A stretch of DNA of 51,239 bases from a bacterium (GTDB lineage: Bacteria; Patescibacteriota; Saccharimonadia; Saccharimonadales; UBA4665). The position numbers were made by a program, and so were the translations under genes. The DNA lies in NCBI GenBank assembly GCA_021811625.1, contig JAJZNU010000013.1:1-51239 (forward strand), given 5' to 3'. Positions 19,975 to 28,635 of this stretch are shown here, one piece after another. Under the pieces are notes generated by a model. The model saw nothing but the letters and a program-made list of their open reading frames with translations. It was not told the origin of the DNA and ran no database searches. The stretch's first letter is position 1; each line of letters opens with the position of its first letter.

Positions 19975-20330
19975 CCCTTAGGGATATCTAGTAGCAAAAC
20001 GTCAGTCCAATTGTAACCACGTTACCATTCCCGGATAGCATCGCTTTCTCTCACCGGGTCTTAGGCAAAATCCTAATATTTATCGTCGAGTTTTCTGCTG
20101 CTTTTTAAGCTGTCTGGCGCGGAAGAGCTAGGAATAAAAAGATAGATTGCGTGATCCGAGCCGTAAGCTAACTCACCGATCAACCTCTCTTTACCCTGTC
20201 GCTGGCCGTTTCCAGGACCAAAAAAATAAGACTGTGGATAACTCGCTTGAATAGGTATATTCCTTATGATAACCTGAACATGAATAGCATGTTTTTGAGT
20301 TGAGTATAGAAAAAATAGAAAAGGTAAAAA
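19975..20330. other. 356-bp intergenic region with no convincing gene
   Basis: A short CCCTTAGGG palindrome follows the upstream stop, and a weak hairpin TTAGG-CAAAAT-CCTAA lies near 20061-20077. Neither is a strong terminator. A 90-codon minus-strand frame covers part of the region but has no ribosome binding site. The end of the region holds the probable promoter and GGT-containing leader of the next surface gene. Confidence 0.4.
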
Positions 20331-21533
20331 ATGAAAATACGACAAAAACTGACAAGACTACCGTTCGTAGCTATATCATTAATGTTTGTTCCGCTGGGTG
20401 TTATTGGTGGAATCAGCCAGGTTGCTCATGCCTTTCCGTCGTACGGAGAGCTTCAGTCCCGGTCTGTGGAAATGAGTACATCGGTCGCCGGAGCCAGCGC
20501 GACATATCATGTCAGCTTTACGGCCGCCACTACGGCTTCGATAGGCGGTATCGTGGTGGACTTTTGTTCGAACGACCCGATTATGGGCGATACCTGTACG
20601 GCACCGACCGGCCTAAGCATCGGTACTCCGACCGTCAGTGGTGCCAGTAGCACCCTAACTGGAACATGGACGGCCGGGAAAGTTGCCTCCAGTGTATCGA
20701 CGCTTAGTTACACAACCACTACGCCCGTTGCCCTAACCGGCGGCTCTTCGCAAGTATATTTCGACATTACCTCGATGACCAATCCCTCGACCGCTTCCCA
20801 GCTGTACGCCAGATTGTATACCTTCGATACGGCGACTGATGCCGGCAACTACTCTGCTACCGGTACCGATACCGGTTTGATAGATGCCGGCGGTACGGCG
20901 CTATACACCACTAACGCCCTGCATGTTACTTCTAAGGTTCAGGAAGAGTTGACTTTTTGTATCGACACCAACAGCGCCAGCAACTGTGGCGGCGCCAGCG
21001 GTAACGCCGTCAGCCTGGGCGATAGCCACGGCGTGTTGTCGAGTAATGGTCCATTTGTCGATAAAACCACTCAGTATATCGTTCAGACCAATGCCGGCTC
21101 CGGAGCTGTTATTCGCCTCGAAGGCAACACTCTAACCTCCGGGAGTAATTCCATAGCGGCCGCTTGCACGGGAACCTGCCCGGGGGCTACGCCGACTACC
21201 AGCGTGCCAGGTACCTCTCAGTTTGGGTTGTGTACCTATGACTCCGCTGGTGCCGCGACCATCACGGCTGCCAGCACCTACAACGGCGGAGCGGCTGGCT
21301 TATGCCAGGGTACGACCCAGACTTCCGGTACGGGCACAACCGGCGGTGATAATGGGGCTTCATTCGGTCTAAACACGGCTCTGACTAGCGGAACTTACGG
21401 TGATACTCTGGCAAGTGTAGTTGCGGGCGCTCAGGCTACCGGCACTCTAGTCTTTCTTGGCAATATATCAGTAACTCAACCAGCCGGCATATATTCTACT
21501 ACCCTGACGTTTATCGCCACCGGCACTTATTAA
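20331..21533 (+). CDS. Secreted surface protein, paralogue 3 of 4
   Basis: The protein has 400 residues. A signal peptide ends at about residue 35 (VIGGISQVAHA). The first domain repeats the paralogue 2 arrangement: IVVDFCSNDPIMGDTCTAP, then FDITSMTNPSTASQLYARL, where paralogue 2 has FDITTITNPSTANSTFYAR. The second module has NAGSGAVIRLEGNTLTSGSN, VPGTSQFGLCTY and the terminal QPAGIYSTTLTFIATGTY. The close similarity to paralogue 2 indicates local duplication. Expected on the cell surface or secreted. It starts a new gene group after a 356-bp gap. Confidence 0.78.
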   Translation: MKIRQKLTRLPFVAISLMFVPLGVIGGISQVAHAFPSYGELQSRSVEMSTSVAGASATYHVSFTAATTASIGGIVVDFCSNDPIMGDTCTAPTGLSIGTPTVSGASSTLTGTWTAGKVASSVSTLSYTTTTPVALTGGSSQVYFDITSMTNPSTASQLYARLYTFDTATDAGNYSATGTDTGLIDAGGTALYTTNALHVTSKVQEELTFCIDTNSASNCGGASGNAVSLGDSHGVLSSNGPFVDKTTQYIVQTNAGSGAVIRLEGNTLTSGSNSIAAACTGTCPGATPTTSVPGTSQFGLCTYDSAGAATITAASTYNGGAAGLCQGTTQTSGTGTTGGDNGASFGLNTALTSGTYGDTLASVVAGAQATGTLVFLGNISVTQPAGIYSTTLTFIATGTY

Positions 21534-21552
21534 AGGGTTTACCAGGGAGCTT

Positions 21553-22623
21553 GTGGTGCGCCCCCGGCAGACGCGGCTAAAGAAGCTTGTCTGGCCGGTA
21601 GCTGTGGCAGTCGCTCTGATGATGATTGGCGGCTTTCATCCAACCGCCAAAGCCGTTTCGCAGCATTTAAGCAATCGTTTCGACGAGCTTACTAATGCGT
21701 CCGCCGGTGCTACCACTACGCACCTGATTGGTTTTGGTATCAGCAGCACATCAACGCCGCTGGGGTCCGTAAGGTTCCAATTTTGTTCGAACGATCCACT
21801 CCCAGATCTCCCTTGTAACGCGCCTACCGGTTTCAATGCCTCGAGTGCGGTTTTATCGGCTCAGAGCGGCAACACCGGCTTTTCGATCTTGAGCGAATCA
21901 GCCAATGAGGTCGTCCTATCGCGCTCGCCGGCCAGCAATCCGACTACTGCCGCCAATACCTACCAGCTGAACAACGTCATAAATCCGAGTGCTATCGGTG
22001 TTCTCTACCTTCGCTTGTATATCTATCAGTCTACCGACGGCAGCGGGACCGAAACCGAAAACGGCGGCGTGGCGTTAAGTATTAACCAGGGACTGAATGT
22101 TAATGCCGAGGTTCCACCGTATTTAGGCTTTTGCAGCGGTGTAACAATCACCGGTCGCAACTGTGCCTCGGCCACCGGCTATTATTTGAACTTTGGGGAA
22201 TTCAGCACCTCCCACGCCTCGGTAGCCACTTCTCAGTTCAGTGTCGGCACTAACGCCGGCAACGGCTACAACGTCACAGTCAATGGTACTACCCTGACTT
22301 CCGGCAACAACGTTATCCCGTCACTGTCTAGTCCCAGTGCTTCAACCCCGGGGGTTAGTCAGTTTGGACTCAATCTGGCGGCCAATACTCTTCCCGCCAT
22401 AGGCAGCGACCCGACCGGTCCCCCCGACGGCAGGGGGCAGGTGGTTGCCGCTTATAGTTCACCCAACCGGTTCGCCTTCAATAGCGGCGACGTTATTGTC
22501 GTATCGTCAACCACCAGCAACTACCAGGTTTTCACGGTCTCTTATCTGGCCAATATTAGCAGCTCACAACCCCCCGGAGTCTATGCCTCTACTCTGACAT
22601 ATATCTGTCTAGCTAATTTTTAA
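21553..22623 (+). CDS. Secreted surface protein, paralogue 4 of 4
   Basis: The 356-residue protein starts at one of two adjacent GTG codons (21553 or 21556), behind GGGAG. A signal peptide covers about 10-34. It shares the cysteine-containing VRFQFCSNDPLPDLPCNAP segment and the module NAGNGYNVTVNGTTLTSGNN, TPGVSQFGLNLAANT, ending SQPPGVYASTLTYICLANF. An extra cysteine pair (FCSGVTITGRNC) is present. It lies 19 nt after paralogue 3 and 13 nt before the DUF916-like gene, so these three are probably one transcription unit. Confidence 0.76.
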   Translation: MVRPRQTRLKKLVWPVAVAVALMMIGGFHPTAKAVSQHLSNRFDELTNASAGATTTHLIGFGISSTSTPLGSVRFQFCSNDPLPDLPCNAPTGFNASSAVLSAQSGNTGFSILSESANEVVLSRSPASNPTTAANTYQLNNVINPSAIGVLYLRLYIYQSTDGSGTETENGGVALSINQGLNVNAEVPPYLGFCSGVTITGRNCASATGYYLNFGEFSTSHASVATSQFSVGTNAGNGYNVTVNGTTLTSGNNVIPSLSSPSASTPGVSQFGLNLAANTLPAIGSDPTGPPDGRGQVVAAYSSPNRFAFNSGDVIVVSSTTSNYQVFTVSYLANISSSQPPGVYASTLTYICLANF

Positions 22624-22636
22624 CCGGCATGATAAT

Positions 22637-23650
22637 ATGAGAATAAGTATGTTCAGGGGTAACTTCACTACTGTAATTTCCCGCGTTCTAGTCGTTGTGC
22701 TGCTCTTCGGCTCGGTTTTTGTAGCCACTAGCGGGCAGGCCGTAGCAGCCGTCGGTCCAGCCAACGGCTTCTTAGTCTCGCCGGTAGAGGAAGAGCTCAC
22801 CATTAACAAGGGTACCAGCCAAACCGTTGACATCGCCGTGCAAAATCCTACTAACTCGACGGTTGTAGCCGAAACGGTCATTAACGATTTTGTAGCTAGC
22901 TCACAAGAAAATGGGGTACCGAGGATTCTGCTCAACGGTGACAATTCTCCCGCCAACAACTTTAAATCCTTGGTAAAACCGATTCCCAACACCACGCTTT
23001 CACCACAACAGAAACAATATATACCCGTAACCATCTCAGTACCTGCTAATGCCAGCTCCGGAGGTTATTACGGAGTGGTTCGCTTTATTCCTGTCTTGAA
23101 TAATAATTCCGCGGCGAACGTCGGCTTAACGGCCAGCGTCGGAAGTCTGTTCCTGATAACCGTGCCCGGCAACCTTATTCAGAAGCTGGATCTCGTGCAG
23201 TTATCGGCGGCCAATAATAACGGAAACGCCGATAGTTTCTTTTTGTCCGGCGCCGTGTCTTCGATGGTTCGTCTTCATAACTCTGGCAACATTCACGTTG
23301 AACCATTCGGTAGTGTGGTAGTAAAAAACATGTTTGGCTCACAGGTGGCGAGTTATCAGTTTAACAATACCGACCCTCGAGCCAGTATCTTGCCGGACAG
23401 CACCCGCAAGTTTGTCAACGCTCTTCCAAGTCATTTCTGGTTCGGTCACTACACCATTGACGCCAATCTTGCTTACGTCCAAGGCAGCGGCAAAATAATT
23501 ACCGCCAGCGCCGGCTTTTGGTATATGCCATGGTGGTCGTTGATAGTTCTGGTGGTAATCCTGGCGGTTATCGTCTATTTTGTCCGTCGTCTGGTAATCA
23601 GAAGGCGACGCCATCATCTTCAGGGTGGCAAGAGCATACCCGTCCGTTGA
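22637..23650 (+). CDS. DUF916/WxL-interacting-like membrane-anchored protein
   Basis: The 337-residue protein has a signal peptide (about 12-38). The Ig-like domain begins GFLVSPVEEELTINKGTSQT, followed by VDIAVQNPTNSTVVAETVI and VPANASSGGYYGVVRF, the pattern of the peptidoglycan-binding/WxLIP domain (DUF916) of Gram-positive Csc clusters. A second beta-domain follows. The C-terminus has one transmembrane helix (about 297-318) and a basic tail (RRLVIRRRRHH). Known WxLIP proteins anchor WxL proteins at the cell wall. Its place after four paralogous secreted proteins suggests the same arrangement here. Confidence 0.75.
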   Translation: MRISMFRGNFTTVISRVLVVVLLFGSVFVATSGQAVAAVGPANGFLVSPVEEELTINKGTSQTVDIAVQNPTNSTVVAETVINDFVASSQENGVPRILLNGDNSPANNFKSLVKPIPNTTLSPQQKQYIPVTISVPANASSGGYYGVVRFIPVLNNNSAANVGLTASVGSLFLITVPGNLIQKLDLVQLSAANNNGNADSFFLSGAVSSMVRLHNSGNIHVEPFGSVVVKNMFGSQVASYQFNNTDPRASILPDSTRKFVNALPSHFWFGHYTIDANLAYVQGSGKIITASAGFWYMPWWSLIVLVVILAVIVYFVRRLVIRRRRHHLQGGKSIPVR

Positions 23651-23794
23651 TTAGCCTGATGGAAAAATAACGGCCGTTCCCGGGTTAACATCGCTACGAT
23701 CTTCGATAGGAATAGCGCCAGTGATATACTTAGATCATCCGCTTATGGCAAGCGTCTTAATGACTAACCAGCGAAGCTATCAAACGATAAAACC

Positions 23795-24703
23795 ATGATA
23801 AAAACGCTCTCGTATTTCATAACAAAAAAAAGTGTCTTAATGGGCACATTGTTAGGAGTGGTGGGGCTATCTGTTACTTTGACCCCCGGAGTAAGCCATG
23901 CTACAACCATGACCCAATCGGGAGCACTGGGGTTATCGGGTACTATCAGTGTGCCACCGCCGACACAGGCAGCGACCATCACTATCCCCAACAACGGACA
24001 AACCCTGTCCGGCGGGCCAATCACGGTATCGGGCACTTGTCCCTCTGGTCTGCTGGTGGAGATTTTTTCCAATAATGTTTTCGCCGGGTCACAGCAATGC
24101 AGCGGCGGTACCTTTTCGGTAAAAACCAGTTTATTCAGCGGCAGTAATCAACTAGAGGCCAGCGTTTATGATGCTCTAGGGCAATCCGGTCCGGCTTCGA
24201 ATATGCCGACAGTCCAATATAGTAGCGCTCTGTTCTCTCCCTTAGGGCCGCTCTTGACGCTGTCGAGCAGCTACGCCACTCGTGGTGCCAATCCCGGTGA
24301 GATACTCTCGTGGCCGATCGTTATAAGCGGGGGAACCGGGCCGTACTCTCTGAGTATTTACTGGGGGGATGGCACCCAACCACAAAGCCAGGCAGCCCCA
24401 TTCTCGGGCAATGTTACCATAGCCCATACCTATAAGATGTCAGGTTCATACAATATAACTATTAAGGCGACTGACAAAAACGGTGAAACGGCATTTTTAC
24501 AACTGGTTGGTGTCGCCAACGGACCGATAACGCCGGCAGGCAGCACCTCCTCTAGTCCATCTACGTCCAACACCTCAAGCGTGATCTGGTGGCCGGCCGC
24601 GGTCATCCTGCCTCTCCTATTTGTCGCATTCTGGCTTGGCGGAGCCCATAAATTGACCTCGCTGAAAAAGAGGCTGGACAGCAATAGCGACAGGCTTCAA
24701 TAA
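23795..24703 (+). CDS. Secreted PKD-domain protein with C-terminal membrane anchor
   Basis: The 302-residue protein has a signal peptide (about 8-33). A first beta-domain (about 50-135) has ITIPNNGQTLSGGPITVSG, like an Ig or carbohydrate-binding fold. A PKD-like domain follows (about 150-238), with IYWGDGTQP, the family's W-G-D-G-x-x, and YKMSGSYNITIKATD. A Ser/Thr linker precedes one transmembrane helix (about 266-286) and a short cytoplasmic tail. The layout resembles that of the DUF916-like neighbour, and a surface-scaffold role is likely. It ends the surface-protein island. Confidence 0.72.
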   Translation: MIKTLSYFITKKSVLMGTLLGVVGLSVTLTPGVSHATTMTQSGALGLSGTISVPPPTQAATITIPNNGQTLSGGPITVSGTCPSGLLVEIFSNNVFAGSQQCSGGTFSVKTSLFSGSNQLEASVYDALGQSGPASNMPTVQYSSALFSPLGPLLTLSSSYATRGANPGEILSWPIVISGGTGPYSLSIYWGDGTQPQSQAAPFSGNVTIAHTYKMSGSYNITIKATDKNGETAFLQLVGVANGPITPAGSTSSSPSTSNTSSVIWWPAAVILPLLFVAFWLGGAHKLTSLKKRLDSNSDRLQ

Positions 24704-24713
24704 ACGTGCTTTC

Positions 24714-24742
24714 TTGAGGAGCAGCCAGCTATTTGCTAAGAT
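24714..24742 (+). promoter_or_regulatory. mnmA promoter with extended -10
   Basis: TTGAGG (24714-24719), 17-nt spacer, TAAGAT (24737-24742), preceded by TGC as an extended -10. The ATG follows 9 nt after the -10, so the leader should be almost absent. No Shine-Dalgarno sequence is seen. Confidence 0.6.
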
Positions 24743-24751
24743 AGTTAAGAT

Positions 24752-25819
24752 ATGGCAAAAAGAGTATTCGTCGGTATGTCCGGCGGCGTAGATAGCTCGC
24801 TGAGCGCAGCGCTACTCAAGAAGCAGGGTTATGATGTAACCGGCGTCTACATGAAGAACTGGAGCCGAGATCTTCCGGGAATGAAATGCCCGTGGAGGCA
24901 GGATTATACCGACGCCAAAAGGGTCGCCGTTCAATTAGGTATACCTTTCGAGATGTACGACTTCGAAAAGCAGTACCGCTCAGTTGTCGTCGACTATATG
25001 CTACGGTCCTATCAAGCCGGTTTGACGCCCAACCCCGACATAATGTGCAACCAGGAAATCAAGTTTGGTTTATTCTTCGATCTAGCTACCAAAAACGGTG
25101 CTGACTTCGTAGCGACCGGCCATTACGCTAGAACCCTTGAAAACAAAGACGGATCCGGACTATATGAAGCTGTATGCAAGGACAAAGATCAGTCGTACTT
25201 TTTATACCGTGTTAATTACCGAATTTTAGATAGGGTGTTGATGCCTATAGGTGAGTTTGAAACCAAGGAGGAGGTCAGAAAGCTGGCCGCCAAATACGGG
25301 TTGTCGACAGCTGAAAAACCCGACAGCCAGGGAATTTGTTTTGTGGGCGAGATCGGCATAAAGGATTTCTTACTGGAATTCCTGGGCCCTCAACCAAGCG
25401 GGGATATTATTGACCAAAGCGGCCGAATTGTCGGTCGGCACGACGGCAGCATATTCTATACGATCGGTCAGCGCCACGGCCTGGATTTGGGCGGCGGGTT
25501 ACCATTTTACGTCACCGGTAAAGACGTGAAGAAAAATATAGTCTATGTTACAACCGATTTACAGGACAGAAATCTTTGGAGCAGGGTAGTTAAAATAAAG
25601 AACCTGCATTGGCTCAGTGAAGATATACCTAAATTGATTAAATCCAGAGAGCTCTCGGTCCGTACCCGGTACCGATCAGCTAAAGTAGCTTGCCGAGCCA
25701 GAATCGAGGACGATTCGGCCGTACTTGAGCTGGAGGATGAAGTTAGGGCGCTGACTCCGGGGCAATCGGCCGTCATTTACCTGGGGGAGCAGGTCTTGGG
25801 CGGCGGGATAATCTACTAG
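24752..25819 (+). CDS. mnmA: tRNA-specific 2-thiouridylase
   Basis: The enzyme of 355 residues puts sulfur on U34 of tRNA-Lys, -Glu and -Gln. The PP-loop is G8-M-S-G-G-V-D-S-S. Catalytic cysteines are Cys99 (NPDIMCNQEIKF) and Cys196 (DSQGICFVGE). ATGHYAR and the IGQRHGLDLGG segment are family hallmarks. The C-terminal tRNA-binding beta-barrel ends with LGGGIIY. Sulfur is probably supplied by the desulfurase at 9768-10904, perhaps by direct transfer as no Tus relay genes are visible. The gene has its own promoter. Confidence 0.97.
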   Translation: MAKRVFVGMSGGVDSSLSAALLKKQGYDVTGVYMKNWSRDLPGMKCPWRQDYTDAKRVAVQLGIPFEMYDFEKQYRSVVVDYMLRSYQAGLTPNPDIMCNQEIKFGLFFDLATKNGADFVATGHYARTLENKDGSGLYEAVCKDKDQSYFLYRVNYRILDRVLMPIGEFETKEEVRKLAAKYGLSTAEKPDSQGICFVGEIGIKDFLLEFLGPQPSGDIIDQSGRIVGRHDGSIFYTIGQRHGLDLGGGLPFYVTGKDVKKNIVYVTTDLQDRNLWSRVVKIKNLHWLSEDIPKLIKSRELSVRTRYRSAKVACRARIEDDSAVLELEDEVRALTPGQSAVIYLGEQVLGGGIIY

Positions 25820-25852
25820 ATCCCTGATATAAGTTTCAATACGCAAAGTTTG

Positions 25853-25881
25853 TTAGAAAAACCTCACGGCTGTTTTATACT
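25853..25881 (+). promoter_or_regulatory. Possible murJ promoter
   Basis: TTAGAA (25853-25858) and TATACT (25876-25881) have a 17-nt spacer. The leader to the murJ ATG would be about 100 nt. The -35 match is weak. Confidence 0.4.
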
Positions 25882-25990
25882 TAGGTGTAGGTAATTTTAA
25901 TCGATAATATTTTTTATGCTTTGTCGGTAAGGATGGCAGGATAGAGCCGTTACGATAATAGCCTGAAGAGGAAAAGCTAGACTAAAAAAA

Positions 25991-27574
25991 ATGGCCCGAG
26001 TCACAACCAAAAAGCGTCTTTCTATTGCCAATGCCGCCACCCTGCTTATTGCCAGCGCGCTTTTAGGACAGGTGCTGGGTCTCTTCCGTACCCGTTTGGT
26101 AAACGCCAACTTCCCGGCGACCGGCCCGGGGAGTACCGACGCCTATTTTGCCGCCTTTAATATTCCGGATTTTTTCTTTTTTACACTGGCTGCCGGGGCT
26201 CTCGGGGTGGCCTTCATGCCGGTGTTGGCCGAACGGCTGCATAAGGGCGACAAACGGGGGATGTGGGATATCTCGACCAGTCTTTTAAACCTTTTGATGG
26301 CAGTAATGTTCGTTGTCGGCCTAATAATATTTATCTTCGCACAGCCCCTGGTCCACTACATAATCTCTCCCAATTTAACGCCGACGCAGTTGCACAACAC
26401 CGTTACTATCATGAGGTACTTAGCCTTCAATCCGCTTTTATTCACCATCTCCGGAGTGCTGACAGCGGTTCAGCAGACTCTTGGCCGGTTCTTTTTCTAC
26501 GCCCTGGCGCCGCTTATATATAACTTTTGCATAATTGTCAGTATTTACGTTTTTAGGCACAATGTCGGCCTTACCGGGCTAGGCTTGGGTGCATTGGTAG
26601 GAGCAATACTGCAGCTGGCGGTTATTATGCTCGGGTTGTTTGGGACAAACTTCCATTGGAACCCCAAAATCCTGTGGCGCAGCTCAGATTTTAGAACAAT
26701 ACTCAGACAGCTTCCTCCCCGGTCGCTTGACCAAGGTATCGACCAGGTCGAATCTATCGTCGAAACTCACTTCGCCCGTCGTCTGGGATCGGGCTACATC
26801 AGCTACTATAACAACGCCTACACCATGAGTACCGCACCGGCCCTGCTGATCGGGACGGCTATCAGTACGGCCGCCTTCCCGCAGCTCAATAACCGTTTGG
26901 CGCAGGGTCGTCCGGACTTATACCGCAAGGAGTTCCTACAGGTGGTACGCTTTATGGTTTGGCTGGCCATGCCGGTAGTGGTGCTGTGCTACTTTACGCG
27001 AGGTTATCTGGCCCGCTTGATCTACGCTAACAACGCCCCTGAAATAGCTCTCATCTTTGGTGCGCTGGCGCTATCGATTTTCTTTACTACCCTCTACACC
27101 ATAATATCCCGGTGGTTCTATTCTCATAAAGACACCAGAACACCGCTGTTTGTCTCAATCTTTACTATTTTCTTCGACATTGTTTTAGTCTCGTTTCTGG
27201 CCCGACCCTCGACCTACGGGGTTAGCGGACTGGCCATCACCCAATCAATCGTGGCGATGGTGGAGGTTATTATTCTGTCGGTAATAATGCTAATCCGAGA
27301 TCATAAGCTGTTTGACATTAGCTTCTGGGCCAGTATCGGACGGATTATATCGGTGACCGGTTTCAGCATGGTGACGGGCTATATAATGGTCTCGCTGTTT
27401 CCCCTGGAAGCTGCCGACCGGGGCATTGTCACTCTAGGAAGCAAGCTGGCTTTAATCGTCGGCGTTACCATGCTCGTTCATATCGGCGTCTCGTCGCTCT
27501 TTGAACTCAGCGAAGTCAAACCTATCTTCAGCCGCGTTAGAAAGCTGCTTAATATCTCTCGCCCCATTTATTAA
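25991..27574 (+). CDS. murJ: Lipid II flippase MurJ (MviN family)
   Basis: The 527-residue protein is almost entirely hydrophobic helices, fitting the 13-14-helix MOP-superfamily fold. Family features are seen: the N-terminal L-L-G-Q-V-L-G-L-F-R-T-R-L-V region, DAYFAAFNIPDFFF, AAGALGVAFMPVL, and the ARRLGSGYISYYNNAY segment. It moves lipid II across the cytoplasmic membrane for peptidoglycan synthesis. The conclusion that the cell builds its own wall is supported by mltG and the LysM-CHAP hydrolase. It is monocistronic, with a leader of about 100 nt. Confidence 0.95.
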   Translation: MARVTTKKRLSIANAATLLIASALLGQVLGLFRTRLVNANFPATGPGSTDAYFAAFNIPDFFFFTLAAGALGVAFMPVLAERLHKGDKRGMWDISTSLLNLLMAVMFVVGLIIFIFAQPLVHYIISPNLTPTQLHNTVTIMRYLAFNPLLFTISGVLTAVQQTLGRFFFYALAPLIYNFCIIVSIYVFRHNVGLTGLGLGALVGAILQLAVIMLGLFGTNFHWNPKILWRSSDFRTILRQLPPRSLDQGIDQVESIVETHFARRLGSGYISYYNNAYTMSTAPALLIGTAISTAAFPQLNNRLAQGRPDLYRKEFLQVVRFMVWLAMPVVVLCYFTRGYLARLIYANNAPEIALIFGALALSIFFTTLYTIISRWFYSHKDTRTPLFVSIFTIFFDIVLVSFLARPSTYGVSGLAITQSIVAMVEVIILSVIMLIRDHKLFDISFWASIGRIISVTGFSMVTGYIMVSLFPLEAADRGIVTLGSKLALIVGVTMLVHIGVSSLFELSEVKPIFSRVRKLLNISRPIY

Positions 27575-27661
27575 ATATTTATTGTCTGGTTCGAGATCCT
27601 GCTCATGCTTGCGCTATAGCAATTCCGGTAGATAATAGAACCATTATAGAAGGAGTTATAA

Positions 27662-28234
27662 ATGGCAGCGACAGAAGTAGAACAAAAAGGAGAGGGTATA
27701 AGGCCGAACCCTGGTAATACCGATCCATATCTGGTCGGCGCATTTCTAGAAGAGGCCCTCGTCAATTACTCGCCTGACTGGTCTGAGCTTACGGTTACAA
27801 CGTTACAGGAGTCTGGAATAAGCATTCATAAAACCTTTGGTCATGTAGCCGTTGAGGGTATGATACCCACCGAAGATGATTCAATCGATCGAGATGGGGC
27901 TGTCGGAATGGTTAACGAAGCGTTACGTGCGGTGCTCGAAGCAGCACTTTTCAGGATAGCAAGTACCACTGGAATAGCCCAAAAAACGCTGTATGAAGGA
28001 TTATACGATGGTAAGAGAAATCCACCGATTTGTAGTCCTATTCAGGATCAGCGGACCTTGGGTCGCATTAAGATCAGCGTGTGGCCCGAAGGCCCGCGCT
28101 CCAACGGGTCCGCCTTAGAGCAATCTGACGAGATTGAAGAATCTCGTGGAGAGCCAAAACTGCTAATGCCTAGAGTACCTAACAGGGGTAGACACAGCAT
28201 TAGCACCATTGTGACGGATCAAGAATACCTCTAA
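27662..28234 (+). CDS. Hypothetical cytoplasmic protein
   Basis: The 190-residue protein starts at an ATG preceded by AGGAG with 6-nt spacing. There is no signal peptide or membrane helix. A probable alpha/beta domain covers about 20-120, including YLVGAFLEEALVNYSPDW and GMVNEALRAVLEAALFRIA. The C-terminal 70 residues are polar and probably disordered. No family is recognised. It is monocistronic between murJ and a long non-coding stretch before lepA. Confidence 0.6.
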   Translation: MAATEVEQKGEGIRPNPGNTDPYLVGAFLEEALVNYSPDWSELTVTTLQESGISIHKTFGHVAVEGMIPTEDDSIDRDGAVGMVNEALRAVLEAALFRIASTTGIAQKTLYEGLYDGKRNPPICSPIQDQRTLGRIKISVWPEGPRSNGSALEQSDEIEESRGEPKLLMPRVPNRGRHSISTIVTDQEYL

Positions 28235-28635
28235 GTAGCGCACTTCATTGGACTGAAAAAAAAGAGCAAATAAGTGATTAGACCTCTCCTAAGTAAAACG
28301 TGGATTTCAGCGTGTGTTGTTAAGCTTTCGGTAGCAAACGCCCGGTCTTAACGGATCTACTTTAGTAGTCGGAATGACCAGCGCAGCATACCAAAAACAA
28401 AAACCTCGCATTTATAGTTGATTTTCTCAGTCGTGCCAGCTGTGTGCAGGGGTCGCGTCAGTAGTTTAAAACTAATCGTACTTATAACAAGCGTAGCTAC
28501 TTGGACCAAAAAACTTGGCTGTCAAGGGTAAACCCCTGACCCGACCAGCGTAGAAGTTATAGCCTGAGGCTTGTAGCCCCTCGATTATTTCGTGAGTTCC
28601 TTAGGTATAGGATATAATTGCCCTAAAGGTAGTCC
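28235..28635. other. 401-bp intergenic region with hairpins, no gene recognised
   Basis: It contains a strong hairpin at 28521-28540 (GTCAAGGG/CCCCTGAC, 4-nt loop, one mismatch) and the lepA -10 at 28613. No open frame with a ribosome binding site is present. Signatures of tmRNA, RNase P RNA and SRP RNA were looked for and not found on either strand. It could hold an unrecognised small RNA. Confidence 0.4.
28613..28618 (+). promoter_or_regulatory. -10 element of lepA
   Basis: A perfect TATAAT lies 17 nt before the lepA ATG. AAAGG with about 7-nt spacing can serve as the ribosome binding site. No clear -35. Confidence 0.5.

Noticed and set aside
20073-20345. Minus-strand 90-codon frame between two surface genes
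   Set aside because: No ribosome binding site, low-complexity start and no family resemblance; treated as chance.
28235-28635. Possible tmRNA, RNase P RNA or SRP RNA in the gap before lepA
   Set aside because: The defining motifs (tRNA-like 3' end with GGTTCGA and CCA, GAGGAAAGTCC, GGAAG tetraloop region) are absent on both strands.
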